Assembly (NCBI GenBank): GCA_020726025.1
Contig: DYTH01000005.1
Location: 1 to 51,390 of the forward strand
DNA length: 51,390 bases
Direction: 5' to 3'
Source of the DNA: Syntrophus aciditrophicus
GTDB taxonomy: Bacteria > Desulfobacterota > Syntrophia > Syntrophales > UBA5619
Below, one piece after another: positions 16,399 to 27,226 of the stretch. The position numbers were made by a program, and so were the translations under genes. Under the pieces are notes generated by a model. It did not search any database. It was not told the DNA's origin and saw nothing but the letters and a program-made list of their open reading frames with translations. Position 1 is the first letter of the stretch. Each line of letters starts with the position of its first letter.

Positions 16399-18887
16399 AC
16401 GAAAAACAAGCGGTTCATTCATTAATCATTGTGGAATCACCAGCCAAGATCAAAACCATCGGCAAATATCTCGGCCGGGGATTTGAAATAAAGGCCTCCG
16501 TAGGGCATATCAAGGACCTTCCCAAAAACAGGATCGGGATCGACACAGAAAACGGATTCGAGCCGGTCTATACGGTGATGGAGTCCAAGAAAAAGGTGGT
16601 GGCCGACCTGAAAAAGGCGGCTGCCCATGCCGACCGGATCCTTCTTGCCCCCGACCCCGACCGGGAAGGAGAGGCAATTGCCTGGCATGTCGCCGATGAG
16701 ATCGGCAAAAAAAAGATTGTTCAGAGGGTTCTTTTCAACGATCTGACAAAAGAGACCATTCTCAAGGCGCTGGAGCATCCCCGCGAACTCGATTTTGATC
16801 TGTACGAGGCGCAGCAGACAAGGCGCATTCTCGACAGGCTGGTCGGCTACCAGATCAGTCCGATTCTGTGGGAAAAGGTGAAGCGGGGCTTAAGCGCCGG
16901 CCGGGTGCAGTCCGTCGCCGTCAGGATCATCTGCGACAGGGAGGCGGAAATCGGGAAATTTGTCCCGGAGGAGTTCTGGAATCTCACCGCGCTTCTGAAA
17001 GGGAAAAACCCTCCTCCATTCGAAGCGAAGCTCTTAAAAGTAGATGGAAAAAAGGCAAAGGTGACGGACGGGGAAACGTCGGCCAAAATCGCTTCTTCGT
17101 TAAAAGATGCCCCTTTTGTTGTCTCGGCCGTTGAAAAAAAAGAGGTCAAACGTCAGTCGCCGGCCCCCTTCATTACCAGCAAGCTTCAGCAGGAGGCATC
17201 CCGCTGGTTCAGGTTTTCAGCCAAAAAGACCATGGCGACCGCTCAAAAACTCTACGAGGGCATCGAGACAGGCAAGGATGGCCAGGTAGGTCTTATCACG
17301 TACATGAGGACGGATTCCGTCCGTGTTGCCGCCGAGGCTCAGGAGGAGGCGAGGGACTACATAAAAACCGTTTACGGAAACTCCTGGCTTCCGCCGAAAC
17401 CCAAGGCATTCAAGACCAAAGAATCCGCCCAGGATGCCCATGAGGCCATCCGCCCGACCTCTGTTTCCCGTTCTCCGAAGGAGATGAAGGCATTTCTCAG
17501 CCCCGATCAGTTCAAACTCTACCAGCTCATCTGGAACAGGTTTGTCGCCTCCCAGATGAACCCCGCCCTTCTGGATCAGACAACGGTGGATATTACCGCC
17601 GCCAACTGCCTTTTCCGCGCGCAGGGGGCGATTATGAAATTCCCCGGTTTTACCGTGCTTTACACGGAAGGCAGGGACAACAACGGCACGGAAGAGAAGG
17701 AGATGGAAAAATTACTTCCCGAGGTCACAAGCGGGGACCTTCTTACATTGCTTGATCTGAAGCAGGAGCAGAAATTTACCCAGCCGCCTCCCCGTTTTTC
17801 CGAGGCGACCCTTGTCCGTGAGCTTGAAGAAAAGGGGATTGGACGTCCCAGCACCTACGCGACCATCATCAGCACCATCCAGGATCGTGAATACGTCAAG
17901 CTCGATAAGGGAAAGTTTTTTCCAACCGATCTGGGGATGGTGGTGACGGATCTGCTCGTGAAAAACTTTCCCCGCATTCTCGACGTCGCCTTCACCGCTT
18001 CGCTCGAGACGCAGCTCGACCGGATTGCCGAGGGGCATGCCAAAAGAGTGGAGACGCTGAACGATTTTTATCAGCCTTTCCTTGAGGAACTCAGACAGGC
18101 AGGCTCGGGGATGCACGACGTCAAGAAGGGGATAAAGACCGACGTAGTCTGCGAGAAATGCGGGAGTCCGATGGTGATCAAGATCGGGAAAAACGGGCGT
18201 TTTCTCGCCTGTTCCAATTATCCCGCATGTAAAAATACTACGGATTTCACGGAAGATCCGTCGGGGCGGATTATCCCCGGAAAGGCCGAAGGCAAGGATG
18301 TTTCGACCGGCATTGTCTGCGAGAAATGCGGAAGCCCGATGGTGATCAAGATAGGCCGAAACGGGCGTTTTCTTGCCTGCTCCAATTATCCGGCCTGTAA
18401 AAATACCGCCAATTTTACCGAGGATGCCGATGGAAACATCGTCGTGGAAAAAATCCCCACAACGGACGCGACCTGCCCGTTATGCGGGCGGCCGCTTGTG
18501 GCAAGAAAGGGGCGCTACGGGATGTTTTTCGGCTGTTCGGGGTATCCCGAGTGTAAATATATCCAGAAATCCCGTCCGTCAGAGGAGACCGGGCAGACGG
18601 GGGAAACCGACCAGATCTGCGAGAAATGCGGCAGGCCGATGGTGGAGAAGAGGGGGAGATTCGGGACTTTTCTTGCCTGTTCCGGCTACCCGGAGTGCAA
18701 AAATATCGTTCGCACGCCCCGTGGAGCGCCGAAAGAAAAGACTCCGCCCGAGATTACCGATATTCTGTGCGAAAAGTGCGGAAAACCGATGGCCGTGAAA
18801 AAAGGGCGTTACGGCAAGTTTCTCGCCTGCACCGGCTATCCGGAGTGCAAAAACATCCAGAAATACAGGGAGCCCGAAGTAAAATGA
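16395..18887 (+). CDS. topA: DNA topoisomerase I with five C-terminal zinc-ribbon fingers
   Basis: VESPAKIKTIGKYL, PDREGEAIAWH, active-site segment LITYMRTDSVRV; five CxxC...C...C fingers. Confidence 0.95.
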   Translation: MNEKQAVHSLIIVESPAKIKTIGKYLGRGFEIKASVGHIKDLPKNRIGIDTENGFEPVYTVMESKKKVVADLKKAAAHADRILLAPDPDREGEAIAWHVADEIGKKKIVQRVLFNDLTKETILKALEHPRELDFDLYEAQQTRRILDRLVGYQISPILWEKVKRGLSAGRVQSVAVRIICDREAEIGKFVPEEFWNLTALLKGKNPPPFEAKLLKVDGKKAKVTDGETSAKIASSLKDAPFVVSAVEKKEVKRQSPAPFITSKLQQEASRWFRFSAKKTMATAQKLYEGIETGKDGQVGLITYMRTDSVRVAAEAQEEARDYIKTVYGNSWLPPKPKAFKTKESAQDAHEAIRPTSVSRSPKEMKAFLSPDQFKLYQLIWNRFVASQMNPALLDQTTVDITAANCLFRAQGAIMKFPGFTVLYTEGRDNNGTEEKEMEKLLPEVTSGDLLTLLDLKQEQKFTQPPPRFSEATLVRELEEKGIGRPSTYATIISTIQDREYVKLDKGKFFPTDLGMVVTDLLVKNFPRILDVAFTASLETQLDRIAEGHAKRVETLNDFYQPFLEELRQAGSGMHDVKKGIKTDVVCEKCGSPMVIKIGKNGRFLACSNYPACKNTTDFTEDPSGRIIPGKAEGKDVSTGIVCEKCGSPMVIKIGRNGRFLACSNYPACKNTANFTEDADGNIVVEKIPTTDATCPLCGRPLVARKGRYGMFFGCSGYPECKYIQKSRPSEETGQTGETDQICEKCGRPMVEKRGRFGTFLACSGYPECKNIVRTPRGAPKEKTPPEITDILCEKCGKPMAVKKGRYGKFLACTGYPECKNIQKYREPEVK

Positions 18888-19023
18888 CGCCCTATAAAAC
18901 ACCTGCCGTTCTGCTTTTGAGCCGTGCATGCGCCAGTAAGTTTTCCCTTCCGGCGCCGACGGTGGATTCATGGAAAAATGAACGATGTTTCCAAGGATCA
19001 CTCCTTGACGCCATGCCATCACG

Positions 19024-20370
19024 ATGAATGCAGCGCCGCCAGATAATTTCGGAAAGGATCGCTTTGTTTCACACGTTACGGTCATCGGCGGGGGACTGGC
19101 CGGGTGCGAGGCGGCGTGGCAGCTCCTGCGACGCGGCTGCCGTGTGCGCCTCCGCGAGATGAAGCCGGAGCGCTATTCACCGGCGCACAAGTCTCCTCAT
19201 TTGGCCGAACTCGTCTGCAGCAATTCTCTGCGTTCCGACGGGCTGGACAACGCCGTAGGCCTTCTGAAGGAAGAGATGCGCCGGATGGATTCACTGATCA
19301 TGGCCGCCGCCGACGCGACAGCAGTGCCGGCTGGCAAGGCGCTGGCCGTCGATCGAAACGCCTTTTCCCTCTTCATTGAAGAGAAACTGCGCGCCGAGGC
19401 AAACCTTGAAATAATTCACGGGGAAGTAACCCGAATACCCGAAGACGGGATCGTCATCCTCGCCTCCGGCCCGCTGACATCGGACTCGCTCGCCGATGCC
19501 ATTGCCGCACTGACGGAATCCGGCAGTCTCTATTTTTATGACGCCATTTCACCGATTGTGGAAGCGGAATCCATTGACCAGAATAAGGTGTTTGCCGCCT
19601 CCCGCTACGGCCGCGGCACGGCTGATTACCTGAACTGTCCGTTTTCACGCGATGAATACGAGGCCCTTTGGAGGGCCCTGGTGGATGCGGAACAGACACC
19701 CCTGCGTGCGTTCGAGGAGAAGAAATTCTTTGAAGGCTGCCTGCCGATCGAGGTGATTGCCGGACGGGGAATGGAAACGCTGAGCCATGGGCCGATGAAA
19801 CCGGTCGGACTGATTGATCCGCGCACCGGCCTTCAGCCCCATGCGGTAGTTCAGCTTCGCCGCGAGGACAGAGAGGGAATTCTCTACAATATCGTGGGAT
19901 TTCAGACAAAGATGACCTGGACGGAGCAGAGGCGCGTGCTGCGGATGATCCCCGGCCTGGAAAACGCAGAGTTTGCCCGTTACGGGAGCATTCACCGCAA
20001 CACCTTTATCGACTCGCCCCGTCTGCTTATGCCCTCTCTTCAACTGCGTTTACATCCCCGCATTCTGCTCGCCGGCCAGATATCGGGCGTTGAGGGGTAT
20101 GTCGAATCATCCGCCATGGGTCTTGTCGCAGGCATGAATGCCTCACGCATTCTTGCGGGACAGACGCCTCTTTTGCCGCCGCCGGAAACGGCTTTGGGGG
20201 CCTTGATCGGTCATCTGACCAACCGCGAGGCAAAAAATTTTCAGCCGATGAATGTCGCCTTTGGCCTTTTCCCACCCCTCAATCTCCGCATTCCCAAAAG
20301 GGAAAGGGGGCTGCGTTATTCCCAGCGCGCCCTTGCCGCCCTTGCATCATTCACCGCCCAGCAGGCATGA
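19024..20370 (+). CDS. trmFO: Methylenetetrahydrofolate-tRNA-(uracil-5-)-methyltransferase TrmFO
   Basis: [31 protein letters not shown]. Confidence 0.93.
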   Translation: MNAAPPDNFGKDRFVSHVTVIGGGLAGCEAAWQLLRRGCRVRLREMKPERYSPAHKSPHLAELVCSNSLRSDGLDNAVGLLKEEMRRMDSLIMAAADATAVPAGKALAVDRNAFSLFIEEKLRAEANLEIIHGEVTRIPEDGIVILASGPLTSDSLADAIAALTESGSLYFYDAISPIVEAESIDQNKVFAASRYGRGTADYLNCPFSRDEYEALWRALVDAEQTPLRAFEEKKFFEGCLPIEVIAGRGMETLSHGPMKPVGLIDPRTGLQPHAVVQLRREDREGILYNIVGFQTKMTWTEQRRVLRMIPGLENAEFARYGSIHRNTFIDSPRLLMPSLQLRLHPRILLAGQISGVEGYVESSAMGLVAGMNASRILAGQTPLLPPPETALGALIGHLTNREAKNFQPMNVAFGLFPPLNLRIPKRERGLRYSQRALAALASFTAQQA

Positions 20371-20436
20371 AAAAAACTGCGTTATTGACTTATCCGGCGC
20401 TTTCGGGTAGTTCTGTGCGCGAACACTGTCATTCTC

Positions 20437-21201
20437 ATGGGATTCGGGTATTTTAACAGGGACAGCCTGCCTATGTTTCGTTCCGCGCTTCTTGTCTTTT
20501 TTTCGGTGATTGTGACGGCTTTTATGGCTACATTTGCCGCCCTTCTGCCGTTTGTTTCACCCGGGGAAGAAAAGGTGCATCTGATTGCCCGTATCTGGGC
20601 AAGGATGCTTCTGTGGATCACCGGCGTCAAGGTCGAGATCGAGGGGATCGAGAACGTGTCGTCCGACAAACCGCAGATATTCATGGCCAACCATCAAAGC
20701 GATTATGACATCCTGATCGTACTGGCCCATATTCCCGGTCAGTTCCGCTGGATAGCCAAGAAGGAGCTCTTCAAGATTCCCATCTTCGGCAAGGCGATGC
20801 GAAACGCCGGCTATATCGAAATTGACCGTCAACACCATGAAAACGCGATGAAAAGCCTCGAAGAAGCGGCTCAAAAGATACGGGAGGGGAAATCTGTCGT
20901 CACCTTTCCGGAGGGTACAAGAAGCAAAGACGGAAAGATCAAGCAGTTCAAGCAGGGGATGTTTTACCTGGCGATCCAGTCGGGAGTGCCCATTGTCCCG
21001 ATTTCAATCATCGGCGCCAGCGAAATTATGCCGAAGCGGACCTTGATGATCAAGCCGGGAAGGATTAAAATGGTTATCGACAAGCCCGTGGATGTGTCAC
21101 CCTATACCATGGAAACCAGAGCGGAACTGATTCAGCTTATTCATGGCGTCATCGTAACAAATTTTGAAAAAGGCGCCACCCTGGGGAAAAAAGATGCCTG
21201 A
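20437..21201 (+). CDS. plsC: 1-acyl-sn-glycerol-3-phosphate acyltransferase
   Basis: HX4D motif NHQSDYD, FPEGTRSKDGK. Confidence 0.9.
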   Translation: MGFGYFNRDSLPMFRSALLVFFSVIVTAFMATFAALLPFVSPGEEKVHLIARIWARMLLWITGVKVEIEGIENVSSDKPQIFMANHQSDYDILIVLAHIPGQFRWIAKKELFKIPIFGKAMRNAGYIEIDRQHHENAMKSLEEAAQKIREGKSVVTFPEGTRSKDGKIKQFKQGMFYLAIQSGVPIVPISIIGASEIMPKRTLMIKPGRIKMVIDKPVDVSPYTMETRAELIQLIHGVIVTNFEKGATLGKKDA

Positions 21202-23371
21202 AGATTCATTTTCAAAAAGACGGGCGGAAATTGCAGGGCTGATCTGTATCGCCTGTGCCCTTTTTCTTTTTAGCACCCTCTTTTCCTACAATCCGATCGA
21301 TCCGTCATTCCGCCATTATTACGGACCTGAAAAGATAGATGTTCACAACTGGACAGGGACAATCGGGGCCTATACGGCGGATATCCTCTTTGGGCTGCTC
21401 GGGCTCGGAATCATCTGGCTGCCCGTTGCCGTTATGCTTTTTGCCGTCCGTTTCTTTGAGAATCCGCAGTTCAAAATAGGGATCGACGCCTCTGTCGCTA
21501 CGGCCAGTCTCATATTTTCGACGTCCGGAATCCTTTCCATGGCCGTGGGAAAGTTTCCTCTCTATGGACACTCCATGGATTCAGGCGGATTGCTGGGGTC
21601 AAAAACAGTCCAGATTCTTCAGCCCTCCCTGCATCAGGCCGGTTCTGCCATTCTTTTTGCCCTTCTTTTTCTGCTCGGGCTCGTTGTGCTGTTCGATTTT
21701 TCCGTCGTCGCTTTTGTAAAAAGATTCCTTGCATCTCTTTTTAATCTGAAAAAAGTGGGCGTCTTTTTATCATCGATACGAAAAAAGTTTCATAAAGACG
21801 AACAGGATAACACGGAACTCGTTGAGGAAAAGCAGCAGGATCCCCGGATTGAAGAGATAAAAATTGAAAAGATCAAAGAAAAGCTTGCCAGGGCCGAACA
21901 GCCCAGGCTTGATTTCGCCACTCCCGCTAAGGCCGGTGGAAAGTACAAACTGCCGCCGCTTAGCCTTCTGGAACAGGTGCCGAAAAAAGAGACCCGCGTA
22001 AAGAAAGAAACCCTGATTGAGAATTCCCGGTTACTTGAAAAGAAGCTTGGCGATTTTGGCGTCGAGGGTCGGGTGACGGAGGTCAAGCCGGGGCCGGTCG
22101 TGACCATGTACGAACTCGAACCGGCGCCGGGTGTCAAGATAAACAAGATAACCAATCTTGCCGATGATCTGGCGCTGGCGCTGCGCGCCCAGAGCATTCG
22201 CATTATCGCGCCAATTCCAGGCAAGGGCGCAATCGGCGTGGAAATCCCCAACCAGGAGCGCAACCCGGTCAGTCTCAGGGACGTTCTCGATCACCCGACC
22301 TTTCAGGGATCAACGCTTAAGCTTCCCGTTGCCCTGGGCGAGGATACCCTCGGCGTGCCGATCATTGCCGATCTTCTCAAAATGCCCCATCTGATGATTG
22401 CGGGCACCACCGGATCCGGAAAGAGCGTCTCACTGAACGCGATGATCTGCAGCATCCTCTTCAAGGCGGCGCCGGACGAGGTGAAGTTCATCATGATTGA
22501 CCCCAAGCGTCTGGAGATGTCCGGCTACGAGGGGATACCCCACCTGCTCCACCCGGTTGTCGTCGATCCGAAAAAGGCGTCGCTGGTCCTGCGCTGGGCG
22601 GTTGAGGAGATGGAGCGCCGTTACGAGGCAATCAGCGAGGTGGGGGCAAAGGGAATCGATACCTACAATGTGATCATGGCGGCGAAAAAGGCGGCGCCGT
22701 CGCCGGAGGCAGAGAACCTCTTCCCGGAGCGTCTTCCGTATATAGTTATAATCATTGATGAACTCGCCGACCTGATGATGGTTGCCCAGAGAAACGTGGA
22801 GGAGTCTCTGGCCCGTCTTGCCCAGATGGCCAGGGCCGCGGGGATTCACATTATTCTGGCGACACAGAGGCCTTCGGTCGATGTCATTACCGGCGTAATC
22901 AAGGCAAATTTCCCCACGCGCATCTCCTTCAAGGTTTCTTCCAAGGTCGATTCACGGACGATTCTCGACCAGCTTGGCGCCGAAAAACTCCTCGGTGCAG
23001 GCGATATGCTTTACATCCCCCCCGGCAGTTCGTCGCCGATGAGAATTCACGGCGCCTATGTGTCCGATCAGGAAATAGAGCGGATTGTTGAATTCGTCAA
23101 ACAGCAGGGGAAACCCTCGTATGACGAGTCTCTTGTCGAACTCAAGACGGCGGAGGCGGAGGAAAAATCGGAAGGCGAATACGACGAAAAATACGATGAG
23201 GCGGTCGCGCTCGTGACAAACCTCGGCCAGGCTTCGATTTCCCTGGTACAGCGTTATCTGAAAATAGGCTACAACCGTGCCGCAACCATTATTGAAAAGA
23301 TGGAAGCAGAAGGGGTGGTCGGCCCCGCCGATGGCGCCAAACCGAGGAAGGTTCTCGTCAAGAAGCTTTAA
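21194..23371 (+). CDS. ftsK: DNA translocase FtsK
   Basis: N-terminal TM region, GTTGSGKSVSLNAMI Walker A, IDELADLMM, C-terminal gamma domain; start MPEDSF at 21194. Confidence 0.93.
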   Translation: MPEDSFSKRRAEIAGLICIACALFLFSTLFSYNPIDPSFRHYYGPEKIDVHNWTGTIGAYTADILFGLLGLGIIWLPVAVMLFAVRFFENPQFKIGIDASVATASLIFSTSGILSMAVGKFPLYGHSMDSGGLLGSKTVQILQPSLHQAGSAILFALLFLLGLVVLFDFSVVAFVKRFLASLFNLKKVGVFLSSIRKKFHKDEQDNTELVEEKQQDPRIEEIKIEKIKEKLARAEQPRLDFATPAKAGGKYKLPPLSLLEQVPKKETRVKKETLIENSRLLEKKLGDFGVEGRVTEVKPGPVVTMYELEPAPGVKINKITNLADDLALALRAQSIRIIAPIPGKGAIGVEIPNQERNPVSLRDVLDHPTFQGSTLKLPVALGEDTLGVPIIADLLKMPHLMIAGTTGSGKSVSLNAMICSILFKAAPDEVKFIMIDPKRLEMSGYEGIPHLLHPVVVDPKKASLVLRWAVEEMERRYEAISEVGAKGIDTYNVIMAAKKAAPSPEAENLFPERLPYIVIIIDELADLMMVAQRNVEESLARLAQMARAAGIHIILATQRPSVDVITGVIKANFPTRISFKVSSKVDSRTILDQLGAEKLLGAGDMLYIPPGSSSPMRIHGAYVSDQEIERIVEFVKQQGKPSYDESLVELKTAEAEEKSEGEYDEKYDEAVALVTNLGQASISLVQRYLKIGYNRAATIIEKMEAEGVVGPADGAKPRKVLVKKL

Positions 23372-23382
23372 AGGGGGACATT

Positions 23383-24738
23383 TTGCAGGCGCGCAGCGGA
23401 AAAAAGGTCCATATTGTAAGCCTCGGCTGTCCCAAGAACCAGGTCGATTCCGAGGTGATGGCGGCCGTGCTGGAAAAGTCCGGCTGTCGGCTTACCGACA
23501 GCCGTGATGAGGCCTCCATTGTTCTGATCAACACCTGTGCTTTCATCCTTCCGGCAAAGGAAGAGGCGATCGAAGAGATTCTCGATGCGGCCGAATGGAA
23601 AAAAGGGGACGCGGGACGACGGCTTGTCGTAACCGGCTGTCTCCCGCAGCGTTACGGCAGAGAGCTTCAGAAGGAGCTTCCCGAGGTGGATCTGTTTTGC
23701 GGCATATCAGAGGCGCCGCAAATCGGCAGGCTTTTGATGACGCTTTTTCACGGGGGGAAAAAAGCAGCGGAGCGGGCCGTCATCGGCAAGCCGACATTTC
23801 TGATGAACGCCTCCCATAAACGGATTATCTCCACACCGGCGGGAAGCGCCTACCTTAAAATCGCCGAGGGATGCTCAAATAATTGTTCTTTCTGCGTCAT
23901 TCCGTCAATTCGCGGGAAGGCGCGCAGCCGCCCGATGGATGATATATGCCGGGAAGCGGAGGATCTCGCCTCGCGCGGAGTGAAGGAACTGATCCTGATC
24001 GCGCAGGATACAACCGCCTACGGGGCGGACCGCAGGGATAAATCTTCCTTAAGTCGCCTCATTCCCGAACTCGCCAAAATTGACGGCATTTCCTGGATAC
24101 GGCTTCTCTACCTTTACCCGACGCGGCTGACGGAGGAGCTTCTTGTTGCCATCGCCCGGGAGGAAAAAGTCTGCAAATATCTTGATATGCCAGTGCAGCA
24201 CAGCGATGATGCCGTCCTTTCCGCAATGCTGCGCGGTGGAAACTCCTTTCGTCTGCGTCAGGCAATTTCGCGTGTCCGGGAGATCCTGCCCGATGCGGCG
24301 CTGCGCACCTCGCTGATCGTCGGTTTTCCGGGGGAGACCCCCCGGCGTTTTGAAAATCTCCTCGCGTTTGTCCGGGAAATCCGTTTTGATCACCTGGGTG
24401 TATTCCCCTATTACAGAGAGGAGGGGAGCGCCGCAGCGTCCTTCCCCTCCCGGATTTCCGAACGGGAAAAACAGCGCAGACGGGAAATGATCATGGAAGA
24501 ACAGGCGAATATTTCCCAGGAGATTAACAGCCGTCTGGTCGGATCCGTTCAGGAAGTGCTCGTCGAGGGGAAAGGAGACATCGATGGTTATCCGCTCATC
24601 GGCAGGTGTCGGCGCCAGGCGCCCGAGATCGACGGAGTCACCTGTCTGAAGGACGGCAGCCGCAAAGCGGGGGAAATCGTCTCCTGCCGGATAACGGCCG
24701 CCGACGCATACGATCTTTACGCCGAGGTTATCGCATGA
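23383..24738 (+). CDS. rimO: Ribosomal protein S12 methylthiotransferase RimO
   Basis: VSLGCPKNQVDSEVM, CSNNCSFCVIPSIRGKARSRP, C-terminal TRAM-like region. Confidence 0.93.
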   Translation: MQARSGKKVHIVSLGCPKNQVDSEVMAAVLEKSGCRLTDSRDEASIVLINTCAFILPAKEEAIEEILDAAEWKKGDAGRRLVVTGCLPQRYGRELQKELPEVDLFCGISEAPQIGRLLMTLFHGGKKAAERAVIGKPTFLMNASHKRIISTPAGSAYLKIAEGCSNNCSFCVIPSIRGKARSRPMDDICREAEDLASRGVKELILIAQDTTAYGADRRDKSSLSRLIPELAKIDGISWIRLLYLYPTRLTEELLVAIAREEKVCKYLDMPVQHSDDAVLSAMLRGGNSFRLRQAISRVREILPDAALRTSLIVGFPGETPRRFENLLAFVREIRFDHLGVFPYYREEGSAAASFPSRISEREKQRRREMIMEEQANISQEINSRLVGSVQEVLVEGKGDIDGYPLIGRCRRQAPEIDGVTCLKDGSRKAGEIVSCRITAADAYDLYAEVIA

Positions 24739-24743
24739 TCCTG

Positions 24744-24783
24744 CAAAAAAAGGCGCGCGATTGATCCGTCGCACGCCTTTTTT
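24744..24783. terminator. Bidirectional stem-loop terminator between convergent rimO and the biotinyl protein
   Basis: AAAAAAGGCGCGCGA...TCGCACGCCTTTTTT. Confidence 0.75.
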
Positions 24784-24810
24784 CACGTCGTAGATTTTTA
24801 AAACGGCAGC

Positions 24811-25026
24811 CTACTCAATAACCATCATGAGCTGGTCGGTATCCACCGAGTCATTGGCCTTTACCTTGATTTCCTTAACAGTTCCTCCGGCCGGGGCATA
24901 AATGGGATTTTCCATTTTCATCGCCTCAAGGATCAAAAGCTCGTCGTCTTCATTGACCTGGTCCCCTGCATTGACCAGCACCTCAAGGATTTTTCCCGGC
25001 ATCGGGGCCTTAACTTCCACACTCAT
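24811..25026 (-). CDS. Stand-alone biotinyl/lipoyl carrier protein
   Basis: 71 aa with biotinylation motif EAMKMEN. Confidence 0.9.
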   Translation of the reverse strand: MSVEVKAPMPGKILEVLVNAGDQVNEDDELLILEAMKMENPIYAPAGGTVKEIKVKANDSVDTDQLMMVIE

Positions 25027-25269
25027 TTTCTTACCTCCATTTCAACGTTATTTTTTCGAATTGTCACGGCATTTTTCCGGAACATCCCGGTCCGGAAACG
25101 ATTTTCCGCGCTGCGTGAAGCTTGACCGGGATATGCACTGCGCCTTACTTATACACACTTTTTACTCAAGTCAAGGTAAAAAAGAACGGATCGGGGCGCT
25201 TCCTTTTAAGCGGGTTGTTGTTGCGAGTTTCTCTTGAGAAAAGCTGAATAGTCTGTTAGGTTCCGCGCC

Positions 25270-27189
25270 ATGAAACACATTGTCATGGGAACAGCCGGCC
25301 ATGTCGATCATGGCAAGACGGCGCTGATCAAGAGGCTTACAGGCATAGACACCGACCGTCTCAAAGAGGAGAAGGAACGGGGGATTACCATTGAACTCGG
25401 TTTTGCCTCGCTTCACCTTCCCGGGGGGACGACGGTGGGAATCGTCGATGTTCCCGGCCATGAAAGGTTCGTCAAAAACATGGTTGCGGGCGCCGCAGGC
25501 ATTGATCTGGTGGCCATGGTCATCGCCGCCGACGAAGGCGTCATGCCGCAGACCCGCGAGCACCTCCAGATATGCACCCTTCTGGGCATCCGCCGGGGCG
25601 TCGTCGTGGTAACCAAAACAGACATGGTTGATCCAGACTGGCTGGAAATGGTGCAGGATGATATTCGCACCTTTCTGCAAGGGACGTTTCTCGAGGGCGC
25701 TCCCGTTGTTCCCGTTTCCTCTTCTACCGGTGAAGGGATCGCCGGGTTGCTGTCGGCAATCGAAAAGAGTGTCGAGGAGATCAAGGAGACACAGGATATT
25801 GGAATTTTGCGTATCCCTGTCGATCGGGTTTTTACGATGAAAGGATTCGGCACCGTCATAACCGGGACGCTCATTTCCGGAAGCGTGACACTCGGCGACG
25901 ACGTGGAATTTTTTCCGGTGAAGTACCGGGCAAAGGTGCGCGGCATCCAGGTGCACAACGAGGCGGTCAAAACGGCCGAGGCGGGGCAGCGCACGGCGGT
26001 CAACCTCCAGGGGACGGATCGGGAGGAGATCGAGAGGGGAACTATTCTCGCCACGCCGGGGGCGCTCAAGCCTTCTTTGCGACTCGATTGCGTGTACAGC
26101 TATTTGAAAAGCGCCGGCAGAAAACTCATGAACCGGACGGTTATCCGTCTCCATGCGGGGACAAGCGAGGTCATGGCGCGCCTCGTTCTCCACGGTCGGG
26201 ATTTTCTGGAGCCGGGTGATGATGGCTTTGTTCAGTTTGTACTGGAAAAGCCGGTTGCGGTTGTGGCCGGGGACAGGTTTGTCGTGCGCAGTTATTCGCC
26301 GGTTACGACCATCGGCGGAGGGGTGATTGTTGATCCACTGCCGGCCAAGCATAAAAAATCTGAAACGGAAACAATCGGTGATTTCGAAATACTCGCCGAT
26401 GAAGACCCGCTCCGGAAGATCGAGGTTATCGCAAGAAGGGCCGGGATCGAGGGGATTACCGCAGGCATGCTGGCCGTGCGTACCGGCATTTCAGCCAAAA
26501 GACTCTCGAAGCTTCTTGAAGGCATGTTTTCGGAACGACGCCTCGTACTGATCGATCGCGACGAGCAGCGGGTTCTGTCGGGCATTGTTTACGAAAATTT
26601 TAAAGAGTGGATTATCGGAAAAATATCAGACTACCATCGGGAGTATCCCCTGCGCGAGGCGATTGCCCGCGAAGAACTCCGCTCGACGCCGGGAATCGGC
26701 AGCGCCGCCGGACCGAAGATTTTTCTGATTGCCCTCAATGATCTTGAGAAAAAAGGGAAGATTGTTGTCGAAAGGGAGATGCTCAGGCTTGCAGATCACG
26801 CAGTCACGCTCGATGTGGATATGGGTTCGCTTCGGGAGGCGCTTTCCCGGATTTACAGGGACGGAGGACTGGCCCCGCCCACGGCCCGCGAGATAGCCGC
26901 GATGTTTCCCGACCAGAAAAAAGAAGTGGCAAGCCTTGAGCAGTTGATGCTCAGGGAAGGGGAGATTGTCCGAATCAGTGAAGACCTCAATTTCCATCGC
27001 GAGGTGCTGGCAAAGCTCCGCGAGGATTATAAAAAGATGCTCATCAGGGATGGGGAAGCTACGCCGGCCACTGTCCGGGAACTGACCGGGCTTTCACGCA
27101 AGTTCATCATTCCGCTGATGGAATATTTCGATTCAACCAGGCTTACCATGCGCGCCGGGGACAAACGGATTCTCCGGGAACGAACGTAA
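25270..27189 (+). CDS. selB: Selenocysteine-specific translation elongation factor SelB
   Basis: [53 protein letters not shown]-terminal winged-helix region. Confidence 0.93.
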   Translation: MKHIVMGTAGHVDHGKTALIKRLTGIDTDRLKEEKERGITIELGFASLHLPGGTTVGIVDVPGHERFVKNMVAGAAGIDLVAMVIAADEGVMPQTREHLQICTLLGIRRGVVVVTKTDMVDPDWLEMVQDDIRTFLQGTFLEGAPVVPVSSSTGEGIAGLLSAIEKSVEEIKETQDIGILRIPVDRVFTMKGFGTVITGTLISGSVTLGDDVEFFPVKYRAKVRGIQVHNEAVKTAEAGQRTAVNLQGTDREEIERGTILATPGALKPSLRLDCVYSYLKSAGRKLMNRTVIRLHAGTSEVMARLVLHGRDFLEPGDDGFVQFVLEKPVAVVAGDRFVVRSYSPVTTIGGGVIVDPLPAKHKKSETETIGDFEILADEDPLRKIEVIARRAGIEGITAGMLAVRTGISAKRLSKLLEGMFSERRLVLIDRDEQRVLSGIVYENFKEWIIGKISDYHREYPLREAIAREELRSTPGIGSAAGPKIFLIALNDLEKKGKIVVEREMLRLADHAVTLDVDMGSLREALSRIYRDGGLAPPTAREIAAMFPDQKKEVASLEQLMLREGEIVRISEDLNFHREVLAKLREDYKKMLIRDGEATPATVRELTGLSRKFIIPLMEYFDSTRLTMRAGDKRILRERT

Positions 27190-27226
27190 ACAGGACTGTT
27201 ATTTCAAGGAAAGGCAGGGTGTCATT

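Noticed and set aside
25027-25269. Possible selC (tRNA-Sec) next to selB
   Set aside because: No long acceptor/variable arm or TCA anticodon structure could be folded by eye here.
25171-26352. 393-aa - strand ORF opposite selB
   Set aside because: Antisense shadow; His/Asn-rich, no domain; selB frame is unambiguous.
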